In this document: positions 1 through 9,146 of the stretch, piece by piece
Numbering within the stretch: position 1 is the stretch's first letter
Layout: each line of letters opens with the position of its first letter
Virus record (IMG/VR): IMGVR_UViG_3300037246_000768
Span: 1 to 59,458 of that record
Reading direction: 5' to 3' (one strand)
DNA from: a virus
DNA: 59,458 nt
Translations under genes and position numbers: made by a program
Notes under the pieces: generated by a model
Database searches by the model: none
What the model was told of the DNA's origin: nothing
What the model saw: the letters and a program-made list of their open reading frames with translations, nothing else

Positions 1-160
1 TAGACTGTCAGCGTGCCCTTTTTATCCATCCCTAGGTGGCGCTGCATGAGATACGCAAGCGGCGCCGGCGTGCTGTACTGCTGCAGGGCCATGCTCTTGG
101 AGTCGCGCTGCGTGAGACCGGCCTGTAGTTCGTAGAGGTCTTTTGCCTGCTGCAGCTTTT
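1..160. repeat. Direct repeat of the contig end (circular overlap)
   Basis: Bases 1-160 match 59299-59458 except at 3 (G versus A) and 33 (T versus G). It lies inside the giant polyvalent gene, and both differences are synonymous (Val and Leu codons). This is best read as assembly overlap of a circular or circularly permuted genome rather than a physical terminal repeat. Confidence 0.95.
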
Positions 161-2909
161 CGCTGGGGCTCGCCTTGCTGGTGAGGACTTCGCGCAGGGC
201 CTTGACCACTGCGAACTCGAACGCCTCCTCGACGTACTTGTGCTCGTAGCCTTTGCCCGGGGCGAGATCAGTCAGCTTCACGCCCATGAGCGCTGCGACG
301 CGCTTACGCAGGGTGCCCCGGTCGTGCTTCACGCGGTTGCGTAGATCTTCGACGAAGTAGGCTCCGAGCTCCACAGTCTTGATGTCGCTTGGAGTGCCGA
401 CTTCGGGGGCCTGTGCCTCCTGTGCAGGGGCGGCCTTAGCCTTCGGAGCGGCTTTCTTCTCCACCGGAGCGGGCTTCTCTTTGCCCTCAAGGGCCTGCGT
501 AAGTGCCGTCCTGGCAGCGCGCAGCCGGCGTAGCGAGTCCTCGCTTGTGGTGGCCCCTATTGTAAGCTCCACCGCTTCAAGCTCCTCGCGTATTTCTTCC
601 ACGGTATCGGGGATAAGCTCGGCGGGGTACTCAGCTACAGGGGCCTTGGGCGCTGCAGCCTTTTTGGGAGCGGCCTTCGGCTTCGCCTTGGGCGCTTCTA
701 CCGGCACGCTCGCCGGCTTCGTGGTGTCGGCGGTCTTAACCCACTGTTTGAACTCTTCTACGGACATTTCAGCCACGCCCATGATGCGGCTGGGGCCGGT
801 GTCGTCGTAGTTATTCAGGTAGATGCTTCTCGCTTCGTCGGCAGTTTTGGCACCCATCACAGCTTTGTGTTCGTCGAAGGAGCCGTCCGGGTTCTTTTGG
901 TCTACCACAAAGATGCGGTCGGTCTTCTCGTCTGGAGAGAAACCAGCAGGCATGAACACATCTATCTGGTCGCCGTCTGCCCCCTCGGTGCGCTTGATGT
1001 AGCCATAGTGATCTTTCAGTTCTATTTCCCACGCGTTGCCCTTCTCGTCAATGCCTTTACGCACTGACCCTGCAGGGTTTTCGATGGATACGTTGATTCC
1101 AGGGTACGGGGTAGGATGGCCCTTGGCGTAGTTGCCGGCCTTGGCCTGGGCTTCGGTGGGCTCCGCCTTGTCGTTCGCAGGTGAAGGTGCGGCTTCGTGC
1201 GCCGCTGCGTCAAGAAGTTCTGCGTCTGTGAACTCGTCGACCATGTCGCTGCCGTACTTTTTGCGCAACCTTTCACGCGTGGTGCCGACGCCCTTGGCTT
1301 CGCGGATCTCTTCTCGAACCTCGTCAGCCATCCATGCCGGGGCTTCCAACTTGGTTGCCTTCGGCTCCGGTAGCTTGCGGCCTGGCTGATCTGCCTCTGG
1401 TGCGGGCGCTTCTTCAACCTCTGGCTCGTTCTTCTCGATGAAGGCGCGCAGCTGCTCGGTCGGCACGTCTTTGAGCATGCTCTTCGGAACGCCCAGCTTG
1501 CGTGCGCGTGCGTGAAGATCTGCAGTGACCGCCTCGTCCTGGCCTGCTTCCATGCCGAACTCGTGCGCCTGGCCACGGCTCGCACCGGCGTCTAGCGCCT
1601 CCTGGTAGGCTGTGTCGTAGGCAGGGCCGTAGTCAACGAGACCTTGGGGCTTCTGGGTGGGTTGTACCTCTGCAGCGGGCGTGGGGCCCGGTGGGGGCTG
1701 CGTCGGCTGCATCGGTACGTTAAGGGCTGGGCCTCGAGTCATGGGGATAGCGCCGCGCGGGGCTTGGCGCCCTGCACCGGCTGCATGCGCCGCCTCTGTA
1801 GCTGCCAGAATCTGTGCGTCTATGTCGCCGCCGTCGCCGGTGAGACCTGCGGCTGCTCCATCGGCTTTGATCGCCGGGGTTGCGCGTGCGGCAAGGTATG
1901 TTCCTCCGCCGCCTGCCAGGCCGGGGATGACGGTTGCATAAAAGGTTTTCTTTGTGATCTCCCACATGCGGGGCAGGAGCTTGTCTGCGTCGAGCTCGCT
2001 CTGTAGCTCGGGAATATTCTCAACGTCGCCGACAACCTTGTTGACTGCAGCGTTGGCGACCTCTTGCAAGTTCTCAGTGATGATCTCACCGGTCTGCGAC
2101 TTGGCGTGTTCGAGTAGGCCCTTAACCAGCGCCTGTTTGACGGTGGCCCGGCTTATGGCCTTGGCCCCTTCGTCAACACCCTTCTTCAAAAGAATCTGGC
2201 CAGCTTTGCGTACGGGGGCGGTGAGGATATGCAGGCCCGCCATTTCAAGGGCGCCCTCTGCCAGACCATAAACGGCTCCGCCAATCTCAGCTGCAGTTCC
2301 GCTCGCTCCGGCCTCGATTAGATCCTGCGTGGTGCGTCCCTGCGCAGATCGTGCGTACGCTTCTGCCATGCCGCCGGTGAAACCCACCTTGAAGCCGGCC
2401 ACGCCACCACCTGCAGCGGTGAGTATTGCTCCAGGGCCAGTTACTGCGCCACTCGCAGCTCCGATAGCCGCGCCGGTTGCGCCAAGCTGCACACCGCGCT
2501 TCAACGCGTGAGGGAAAATAGCCGCTTGCTGTCCTACTAGCTCGGAGAAGCCCTCTACGACCTTCTCGACAAACCCTGCGTCTTCATTGTCGCTGGGGGA
2601 TGCTACCTGCACGCCTGCACGCTCAAGCTGGAATTGCTCTTCTTCGGTAAGGCCGCCCTCAAAGCGCTGCTTGAAGAGTAGTTCGCCTTCGGTCATGGTG
2701 GCTTTGCCGCGCCTGAACTCGCGACCTATCTCCATGCCCAGGAAGCCTTCTTCTTCTTTTTCTGAGAGGTGGGTTACTATATCTGCGTCTTCGTGGCCAG
2801 ACGCACGCGCGCCCTCTAGGTCAAACCCGCGTGATTCTGCAAGATGACTTGCTATATCTGCATCGCTGTAGCCTGCCTGCCGAGCGCCCTCTACGTCAAA
2901 GTACGCCAT
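1..2909 (-). CDS. Giant polyvalent protein, N-terminal part (continues at 59298)
   Basis: The frame opens at ATG 2909 and stays open to base 1. Because 1-160 equals 59299-59458, it continues in phase into 51126-59298, giving about 3,693 residues. The N terminus carries two copies of a motif of the type FDxEGAR..G..DADI..HL (residues 4-48), then a Gly/Ala-rich hydrophobic stretch at about 140-210. Residues about 590-690 resemble the inorganic-pyrophosphatase-like domain known from phage polyvalent proteins (DHYGYIKR followed by DGDQIDVF, close to the pyrophosphatase signature). Ala/Pro/Lys linkers follow. Proteins of this kind are thought to be packaged and injected with the DNA to counter host defences; that role is inferred here. 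The start follows an AGGGG site and lies 17 bases after the previous gene. Confidence 0.85.
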   Translation of the reverse strand, partial: MAYFDVEGARQAGYSDADIASHLAESRGFDLEGARASGHEDADIVTHLSEKEEEGFLGMEIGREFRRGKATMTEGELLFKQRFEGGLTEEEQFQLERAGVQVASPSDNEDAGFVEKVVEGFSELVGQQAAIFPHALKRGVQLGATGAAIGAASGAVTGPGAILTAAGGGVAGFKVGFTGGMAEAYARSAQGRTTQDLIEAGASGTAAEIGGAVYGLAEGALEMAGLHILTAPVRKAGQILLKKGVDEGAKAISRATVKQALVKGLLEHAKSQTGEIITENLQEVANAAVNKVVGDVENIPELQSELDADKLLPRMWEITKKTFYATVIPGLAGGGGTYLAARATPAIKADGAAAGLTGDGGDIDAQILAATEAAHAAGAGRQAPRGAIPMTRGPALNVPMQPTQPPPGPTPAAEVQPTQKPQGLVDYGPAYDTAYQEALDAGASRGQAHEFGMEAGQDEAVTADLHARARKLGVPKSMLKDVPTEQLRAFIEKNEPEVEEAPAPEADQPGRKLPEPKATKLEAPAWMADEVREEIREAKGVGTTRERLRKKYGSDMVDEFTDAELLDAAAHEAAPSPANDKAEPTEAQAKAGNYAKGHPTPYPGINVSIENPAGSVRKGIDEKGNAWEIELKDHYGYIKRTEGADGDQIDVFMPAGFSPDEKTDRIFVVDQKNPDGSFDEHKAVMGAKTADEARSIYLNNYDDTGPSRIMGVAEMSVEEFKQWVKTADTTKPASVPVEAPKAKPKAAPKKAAAPKAPVAEYPAELIPDTVEEIREELEAVELTIGATTSEDSLRRLRAARTALTQALEGKEKPAPVEKKAAPKAKAAPAQEAQAPEVGTPSDIKTVELGAYFVEDLRNRVKHDRGTLRKRVAALMGVKLTDLAPGKGYEHKYVEEAFEFAVVKALREVLTSKASPSEKLQQAKDLYELQAGLTQRDSKSMALQQYSTPAPLAYLMQRHLGMDKKGTLTV

Positions 2910-2926
2910 CCAATTACCCCTGTGGG

Positions 2927-4618
2927 CTAGAGATTAAACGCTGAGAGCGGCTTCCTGTTGGTCATATCGACCGGCACTGCACTTCCTGCGTGCGAGGGGA
3001 TCAGGGCGTCGCTTATGGCAACTCCCTGCTTAACCCCTGCGCGCACACGCTCTGGGGATACTCTACGCGGTAGCTCCGGCGGGGGCAACTTATTCATTGA
3101 AGTGGGGTGATACCCGGCGTCCCTGATTGCCTGTTCATGCTCGGATATTTCGCTGGTGGCGGCCTGTATGTTCGGGCTTTCAGCAAGGAACTCCTCGATC
3201 GTCTTGAATGTTCCGTCGTCTTTTTGGAGCGCCGCCCTCTTAACGGGGTCGCCGTTGAGGTCGTGGTACTTCTTCTCAAGCACGCCGCGCTCACGCACGA
3301 GCCTGTCCTTGGCTTTGTCCAGGGCGTTGACAGCACGGCGTACGCTCTCGGGTACGTCCTTCATCCCCGAGTCGGTTTCCTTCAATGCAGCAACGGCCAG
3401 AGCGCTCTTGCCCTTCATTTCCTGCAGCTTGCGTGCCTCCACGCCCTTTGCCTTCTCGACCTTAATCGCTTCGGTGGTCTTGGCCTGGCGGGTCTTCTTG
3501 GCCGCGAGCTCGGTAGCTTTACGCACGGCGCTCGAAGCAGCCACGTTGCCTACCGCGTTCGCCTCTGCGACTGGCAGGCCCTGCTCTAGCAGCGAGACAA
3601 CCTTCGTCACCGCAAGCCGTTCCTGCTCGTCGAGGGGGTTCTTGGTATCAGCCAAGAGCTCTTTATACGCAATCATAAGAGACTGCGCGGAGCGTGTTTC
3701 TTTAAGCTCTGCTGCTGCCGTCTTGTCGCCGGCTTCAAGCCTGGCCGAGAGTATGGTCACTCGTTTTTCCAGGGGGCTCATGCGTGAAAAGTTCTTTATC
3801 ACCTTGTCGTTTGCGTCGATACCAAGCTTGGCTTCTTTGCGTACGTCGTCAAGCGACTTCACAATAATGGGGTCGTTAGGGTCGGCTGACCTGCCCTGCG
3901 TAGCCGGGACTACAAGCGGGCTGCCGTCCGGGCCGTTAAGTTGTTCGCCGGTCTCCGGGTCTACGACGCTCATGGCGACGCTCATGGTGTTGGCCTGGGG
4001 GTCGTAGAGCACGCTGACGATCTGCCCCACTGTACCCTCGCGCTCAGTCAGGTTGCCCTCTGCATCAGATGTCGAGTACATGCTGACGGCTCCACCGCGA
4101 TCGGCTGAAAGGCGCTCTAGCGACTGGAACACCTCTTCGTTTTTGGCGCTGCGCTGGATGCTCACCGGCCCCTGCGCCTGCATGCCTTCAAGCTGGTCGG
4201 CGAACTTACCCACGTTTGCGTGCGCCTGCATCACTGTTCCCGGCATTTCGTTCTTATGGAAGTTGATGGTGCCCACGGCGTTATTGGAGAGAAAGGCGAG
4301 ATCTTCGGGAGTCGCTACGTCTGCGTCGAGCCTGGCCTGGATGCCGGTGAGCTTACGAACTTTCTTTTCTTCTCCGCGCCGCTCAAGAAGGTACGCACGA
4401 TCTTCGGCGGTCGCGGTCGCCGCTGTCTCACCGGCGGCTATAGTTTGCTCGTGCCTCTCGATCGCCCGGCCCTCTGCTCCGACTGCCCGCCCCTCTGCAG
4501 CGTCAAGGCGATCCTGCTTGCGCTTCTCGCTCTCTATGCCAGTCAGCGCAGTGTAGGTGTCGATAGCGCCAGCAATCGGATTATACCCTGTGTTAGCCAT
4601 CTTGTCGAATACGCCCAT
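2927..4618 (-). CDS. Putative internal virion (ejection) protein
   Basis: A 563-residue, strongly helical and charged protein. Ala/Glu/Arg-rich coiled-coil-like segments lie at about 30-100 and 330-440, with no signal peptide or enzymatic motif. It lies between small virion genes and the giant polyvalent gene in the tail/ejection part of the late unit. That position and the composition fit an internal core or ejection protein of a podovirus; the family was not identified. The ATG follows an AGGGAGATAAG-type ribosome site. Confidence 0.6.
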   Translation of the reverse strand: MGVFDKMANTGYNPIAGAIDTYTALTGIESEKRKQDRLDAAEGRAVGAEGRAIERHEQTIAAGETAATATAEDRAYLLERRGEEKKVRKLTGIQARLDADVATPEDLAFLSNNAVGTINFHKNEMPGTVMQAHANVGKFADQLEGMQAQGPVSIQRSAKNEEVFQSLERLSADRGGAVSMYSTSDAEGNLTEREGTVGQIVSVLYDPQANTMSVAMSVVDPETGEQLNGPDGSPLVVPATQGRSADPNDPIIVKSLDDVRKEAKLGIDANDKVIKNFSRMSPLEKRVTILSARLEAGDKTAAAELKETRSAQSLMIAYKELLADTKNPLDEQERLAVTKVVSLLEQGLPVAEANAVGNVAASSAVRKATELAAKKTRQAKTTEAIKVEKAKGVEARKLQEMKGKSALAVAALKETDSGMKDVPESVRRAVNALDKAKDRLVRERGVLEKKYHDLNGDPVKRAALQKDDGTFKTIEEFLAESPNIQAATSEISEHEQAIRDAGYHPTSMNKLPPPELPRRVSPERVRAGVKQGVAISDALIPSHAGSAVPVDMTNRKPLSAFNL

Positions 4619-4630
4619 TGTCTTATCTCC

Positions 4631-4936
4631 CTAAAACATTCCGCCGATGGTAGAACCAAGCGCCCCACCGATTGATGCGCCAAGCGGGCCGCCAAAGTAC
4701 GCACCTATAATCATTCCCAATGTCCCGGTTGCGGTCATGTTGCGCGCCGTCTTAGCAGCTTCTTTCTTTAACTTGAGCTCTCGCTCTTGGAAACTGGCGG
4801 CCTGCTCAAGCCCGCGCCGCTGTATGTCGAGGCCCTTCCTGGCCGTCTCTCTGCTGGCCGCGTGGCCCGCTCCGGTAACCGCTCCGGTGGTTGCGCTGCG
4901 CTTGTACTGGCTGCCTGTTTTAAGTATTCCGGCCAT
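4631..4936 (-). CDS. Small glycine-zipper protein, probable virion or ejection component
   Basis: 101 residues. The first part is basic and helical. The C-terminal 35 residues alternate Gly and small hydrophobics (IIGAYFGGPLGASIGG), a glycine-zipper pattern found in membrane-inserting proteins. It lies between two putative ejection genes, so a role in forming a channel across the host envelope is plausible but inferred. Confidence 0.6.
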   Translation of the reverse strand: MAGILKTGSQYKRSATTGAVTGAGHAASRETARKGLDIQRRGLEQAASFQERELKLKKEAAKTARNMTATGTLGMIIGAYFGGPLGASIGGALGSTIGGMF

Positions 4937-4938
4937 AG

Positions 4939-5421
4939 CTAATAACCTCCAGATGCGCCGGCTGTGGTGCGCCCGGCCTGCAAGCCGCCGAATGCAATGT
5001 CACGGCTGCGCGTTGCAATCCTTTGCCTTATCCTGTTTGCTGCGTCCACGGTCGAAAGAGAGCGCTGCCTGTCCCATCCCTTAGCGCTCTGGATGGCTGC
5101 AGTGCCTTTCATTTCCTTACCCAAAGACTGCAGCCGCCTTCTCTGCGTGGCCTGGCCCATGTCTATCGCTTGACTGACGTACGGCTGGGCCTGGTCTATT
5201 TCTTCTTGCACGATGCCAGGGTTCATGTAGTGAGTTTTTTGCATCAACTCATCTTCGTAAGGCATGAACCTTGTTCGGTAATCTTCCCACTCGGCCCTTG
5301 CGAGCGCGGCCGGGAGCATCTTTGCGTAATCGTCGCTAAAGGCCACGTCATACAGCTTGCCCGTCGGGTCGAACAGCATGCTTGAGGCTAGGTCGCTGAC
5401 GTTTGTGACTTCTTCTGCCAT
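4939..5421 (-). CDS. Hypothetical virion-associated protein
   Basis: 160 residues, with no recognised domain. It is helical and rich in Gln/Arg/Ala, and ends in a Gly/Ala-rich tail. It lies 2 bases upstream of the glycine-zipper gene and 9 bases after the 351-residue gene, so it is almost surely cotranscribed with virion genes. Confidence 0.6.
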   Translation of the reverse strand: MAEEVTNVSDLASSMLFDPTGKLYDVAFSDDYAKMLPAALARAEWEDYRTRFMPYEDELMQKTHYMNPGIVQEEIDQAQPYVSQAIDMGQATQRRRLQSLGKEMKGTAAIQSAKGWDRQRSLSTVDAANRIRQRIATRSRDIAFGGLQAGRTTAGASGGY

Positions 5422-5430
5422 GATAAACCT

Positions 5431-6486
5431 CTATCTCCCGTAGTTATAATATTCCGGCTCGCCGCTGAGATCTACCATCTGCCCGCCACCACCAGGATCG
5501 TACCCGCCCATTGAGTATTTGGTAGCGATGCCGCCAAAGCTGCTTATTAGGCTGGCCATGTACTCGTTGTTGCGTATCTGCTGGCCAGCCGTCATTTCTG
5601 CACCAAACATGCTGCTCGCAGCGTCCAGCTTTTCGATACCGAACTGGTAGTTCCAGTCGCTTATGGCTTGCGTTGTAGCGATCCCTGCCGCCTGGCCAAG
5701 CGAACTGACTGCAAAATCTGCGCCCCCACGGCCAAGCTCTACGACGTTCTGCGTCATCGCGGCCTCTTCGGCGGCAAGCCCGCTGACGCCCTCTACGGCG
5801 CCGCGCGCTGCAGCTACCGCGAGAGACCCGCCACCTACAGCGTCAATGGCTCCGGCCTTACCTTTACCACCACCGTATGCTCGTGCGAAGTCGCCGGTGG
5901 TGCTGGCCTTCTGCATGATGTTTGCGTTTATCGTGCCCTGCACTTGAGGCGTGAAGCGCCTCGTGTCGGTAACGTCGGCGATCGCTTTGTTCTCAAACGG
6001 CACGTAGCTCTCGATGTACCTGTTCCACTGCTCCCCGCTGATTGCTGCGATCTCTCTGTCGAGCGGAGTTGCGTCGCCCTCTTCGTACATCGCTGATATT
6101 TCATCGAGGAGGCGCTTTTGCTCTGCGTCTTGGGCAACCTGGGCCGCTTCTTCCCTACGCACGTCAGCCGGCTTGGGCGTGGTGACAGAGCCGTGTTCGC
6201 CGCCGGGCGGGGATGTCCACTGATCGTAGAAGTCTTGCGACGCCTGCCGGTTGCCGACCCAATCTCCGACTTCAACCATGAGCTTTTCAGTCGGATTGTA
6301 CTTTATGTACGGGAGATTGCCTTCTTCGTCGCCGACCAACGGCACCTTGATAGACTCTTCGATGGTCTCCCACGGCTTCGTTAGCGAAGTTACGGTATCG
6401 CCTACCGCCTTATCTCGGGTGTCTGACCAAATATCGAACGCCAGGCCGTAAACACCCTCAGTCATCTGCGTAAAAATATCGCGCAT
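5431..6486 (-). CDS. Hypothetical virion/ejection protein
   Basis: 351 residues. The N-terminal half is acidic. The centre (about 205-270) is Ala/Gly-rich, and the C terminus ends in a Gly-rich and Tyr-rich tail. No family was recognised. Tight spacing to the neighbouring genes places it in the tail/ejection module. ATG 6486 follows a purine-rich site (AGGAGGCGC). Confidence 0.6.
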   Translation of the reverse strand: MRDIFTQMTEGVYGLAFDIWSDTRDKAVGDTVTSLTKPWETIEESIKVPLVGDEEGNLPYIKYNPTEKLMVEVGDWVGNRQASQDFYDQWTSPPGGEHGSVTTPKPADVRREEAAQVAQDAEQKRLLDEISAMYEEGDATPLDREIAAISGEQWNRYIESYVPFENKAIADVTDTRRFTPQVQGTINANIMQKASTTGDFARAYGGGKGKAGAIDAVGGGSLAVAAARGAVEGVSGLAAEEAAMTQNVVELGRGGADFAVSSLGQAAGIATTQAISDWNYQFGIEKLDAASSMFGAEMTAGQQIRNNEYMASLISSFGGIATKYSMGGYDPGGGGQMVDLSGEPEYYNYGR

Positions 6487-6562
6487 CTGCGCCTCCTGCT
6501 TCGTTTGTTACGGTACATCCTAGCCGCATGCGTATGCGTGACGCAACTTAAACCGTGCGTGA

Positions 6563-7417
6563 CTACTTGACCCTTATCACAGAAAGCGTTACGTCACGCC
6601 CAAGGAAGTTCTTACTCGCCCCTCCGCCGTCTGTTCTTGATACCCATAGTTCCACAGTATCACCTGCGGCGAGTGAAACCAAACCCGACCCCCCCGCCGA
6701 GCCGATGTCCCCCGACGCAGCTAATTTACGTTCCGTGTGGATATTCACGAAGCCAGTAACACCATTGTTTATGAACACTTGTGCCTCGAAATCGGTTGAG
6801 GCAGACCCGCTAAACGACATGGCGAATGACACGTAATACGTTCCCGTGTCCCCAACGGTGATATGGTCGTTTGCATGGTCTGGGGTCATCCCGTTCGACG
6901 GGTCATTAGTGTCGAAATAGGGATACTGATACCAAGTGTCCTGTGCCGCCAGTGCGAGGTTGGAGGTGTTCGCGTTGACCGATAAACCGCCGTGCATTTC
7001 TTGAGCGGCCAGACCATCTTCCCACCTCTTAGCCTGGGCATTGGATACGTGCCTTACCTTTGCGGCGTCACTGGAAGTCGGGTCGGCACCCAAGACATTG
7101 ACTATTTCCGAATGCTTGGTCGCGTGGGGATTGCCTTCGATGTCAACATGCTCTTGCCACACCTTAGCCTGGGCGTTGGATACGTGCTTGTTGTGCGCTA
7201 CGTTCGAGGATGTTGGGTCAGCTGCGTAGACGCCCGATAACTGCTGGTGAGTGAGCACGGTAGGGTCGGTCGACGGGGTTGAGCTAATGCCTGCCACCGT
7301 TGTCGCAGCGCCACCCACGGCCAGGGCTCCGAAGTAGACTCTCAACTCGTCGAAGTTCCTGCGTACGTTTGCGTCTACGCTGGCAGGAAGCACTATTATG
7401 TTTGGGAGCTTAGCCAT
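6563..7417 (-). CDS. Putative tail or head fibre with jelly-roll C terminus
   Basis: 284 residues. Two related segments (HVSNAQAKVW and HVSNAQAKRW, each after a DPTSS motif) form a repeated shaft-like region at about 65-135. The C-terminal 130 residues are beta-rich (GDTGTYYVSFAMSFSG, AAGDTVELWVSR) and resemble C1q/TNF-like jelly-roll receptor-binding domains seen in phage fibres. The ATG overlaps the end of the 578-residue gene. It is likely a host-binding appendage, inferred from domain style and position. Confidence 0.65.
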   Translation of the reverse strand: MAKLPNIIVLPASVDANVRRNFDELRVYFGALAVGGAATTVAGISSTPSTDPTVLTHQQLSGVYAADPTSSNVAHNKHVSNAQAKVWQEHVDIEGNPHATKHSEIVNVLGADPTSSDAAKVRHVSNAQAKRWEDGLAAQEMHGGLSVNANTSNLALAAQDTWYQYPYFDTNDPSNGMTPDHANDHITVGDTGTYYVSFAMSFSGSASTDFEAQVFINNGVTGFVNIHTERKLAASGDIGSAGGSGLVSLAAGDTVELWVSRTDGGGASKNFLGRDVTLSVIRVK

Positions 7418-9146
7418 CGTCGTCTATCCGGTCGAGTTCTTCCATCGAGCCTGCGATAAAGACCTGGGAAACATTGTGCGTCCCCTCGATCTGTACCTGC
7501 CAGCGCCTGCCGGTGAAGTCCGGAGGCAGCCTGAATGCTTCTTCGCTTGCGACTGCCTGCGTGTGGATCAGCGCGCCGTCGAGGTAGACCTTGGCGGTCA
7601 CAGGGTAGTTGTCTGCGTAGACGCGCATAGCGCCAAAGCTCGCCTCGTAGGGGGTGAACTGCGGGCCGCTCTTCCAGGTGTAGGTGAGGGGGGAGGCTGA
7701 ATCGCCATCCCAGGCCCGTATCGTGCTGCCTGCGTAGACGTGCATCCCGAGGCGATCGCCGCCAAGATACGCATGCAGCGCCGTTGCTTCAAGTCCGGAG
7801 AGCACTATAAGCTGCCCTGTTTTCGGGTTGAAGACAAGGCCGCCCCTGGTTGCGTTTGCGTCGCGCGGATTTGTGTACCCGGTGATTGCGTCGTATGAGC
7901 TATCGAAGAAAGCGACGTAGTGGCCGGCGTACTCGCCAGCTACCATCGTGGCCGGGTAGTAATCCTTCCACTCCCTTTCGGTGATTATCCCCTCGGTAAT
8001 CAGCTTCGAGCCGCCGACACTCACGCTGGCGATGCCCTCGGAGCACGGGTAGAGTATGTCTCCGTTGACGTTTGCCACTCCCCGCCTGCTCGCGCACGCA
8101 TAACCCGTCTCAAGTCGCTCTATGGACAAGGCAGACGGGTCGGTGCCGGTTGTGATGGTGGGCAATCCGTTTGTCAAAACCAACAGAGAGTTGCCGAAGG
8201 CCGCCAGGGCGATTATCTGCTCGGTCACTGCGAATGCCTGCTCAAGTAGCCACGCATGCACCTGGTACGGCGCAGAGATATAGACTGCGTTGCCCGAGCC
8301 ACCAAGCGGGTCGTTCGGTGCGAACCCGGCGAGCGCGCCCCACGGCAAGGCCACTAAGCCTATCATGTCGTCCGGGGGAGGCAGCCAGCCCTCGGAGCTC
8401 AAGACTTCGCCGAAGTCCGTAAACTCGTGCAGGACTGGGGTGGCAACAGTTGCCGCAGGGGCAAGGGTCTCTGCAAGCTGGTATGCCGTGCCGCTAGTGC
8501 CCGTGTTCGTGAGATAGATGCGCTTCTCGTCCATCGGGCGGTAGATGGCTCCAAGCGTCGTCTCAAGGGCCGTTATGTCGATCTGCTGGCCGGGCAAGGT
8601 CGTAACGATGTCCGACACCGGCGACGGCGCGCTCTCTTCCCCGTACTCGTTGACGAAGGTGTAGACAACCGATCGGGATATTGCCTCTGTCGGGTCGTCT
8701 GAGGTAGCCACGCCACTCACCGCAACAGTCGGCGCCGTGATGGGAGCGGGCACGCCGATTGCGTACGAAACTTGCGGATACGCACCGGAGCCGCTATCAA
8801 TGATGTCGCTCGAAGTAACCTTCGGCACGCCGTCGCCAGTGAAGTAGCAGCGGTCAAACGTGTCGTTTACGATTGGGGTCATCGTCGCCTGAACGTCTGC
8901 AAGCCACGTAAGCCAGTATTCGGTGCCGGCGTCACGCTGCGCCGAGCTCTGGTAGCGAAAGAGAGAGCGATAGGGGGGCCACGTCGACAAGGGGGAGGGC
9001 GCGACTATCAACGACGGGTTGAACCAGGGGGCAAGCCCACCGCTCATAAGCCGGCAATTCTGCGCTGTCACGGCTGCACCAACCGGCAGCAGATGTTCGG
9101 ACATGCGCGGGGCTATCCCGAGAAACCTGTCGAAGGTTAATTTCAT
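7410..9146 (-). CDS. Phage virion protein, probable tail/stabilisation component
   Basis: 578 residues, beta-rich throughout. The N terminus (FDRFLGIAPR, then a QNCRLMSGGLAPW stretch) is of a type recurrent in podovirus structural proteins encoded just after the head-completion genes. The order portal, coat, small adaptor proteins, then this gene fits a tail nozzle or head-tail stabilisation protein. Its ATG overlaps the previous stop (ATGA), implying coupled translation. Confidence 0.6.
   Translation of the reverse strand: MKLTFDRFLGIAPRMSEHLLPVGAAVTAQNCRLMSGGLAPWFNPSLIVAPSPLSTWPPYRSLFRYQSSAQRDAGTEYWLTWLADVQATMTPIVNDTFDRCYFTGDGVPKVTSSDIIDSGSGAYPQVSYAIGVPAPITAPTVAVSGVATSDDPTEAISRSVVYTFVNEYGEESAPSPVSDIVTTLPGQQIDITALETTLGAIYRPMDEKRIYLTNTGTSGTAYQLAETLAPAATVATPVLHEFTDFGEVLSSEGWLPPPDDMIGLVALPWGALAGFAPNDPLGGSGNAVYISAPYQVHAWLLEQAFAVTEQIIALAAFGNSLLVLTNGLPTITTGTDPSALSIERLETGYACASRRGVANVNGDILYPCSEGIASVSVGGSKLITEGIITEREWKDYYPATMVAGEYAGHYVAFFDSSYDAITGYTNPRDANATRGGLVFNPKTGQLIVLSGLEATALHAYLGGDRLGMHVYAGSTIRAWDGDSASPLTYTWKSGPQFTPYEASFGAMRVYADNYPVTAKVYLDGALIHTQAVASEEAFRLPPDFTGRRWQVQIEGTHNVSQVFIAGSMEELDRIDDDG

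Noticed and set aside
1-160. Physical terminal repeats of the virion DNA
   Set aside because: The overlap falls inside a gene at an arbitrary position and differs by two bases, so it looks like circular assembly overlap.
379-810. 143-residue plus-strand Ala-rich frame
   Set aside because: Mirror of the Ala/Pro/Lys linker in the polyvalent gene.
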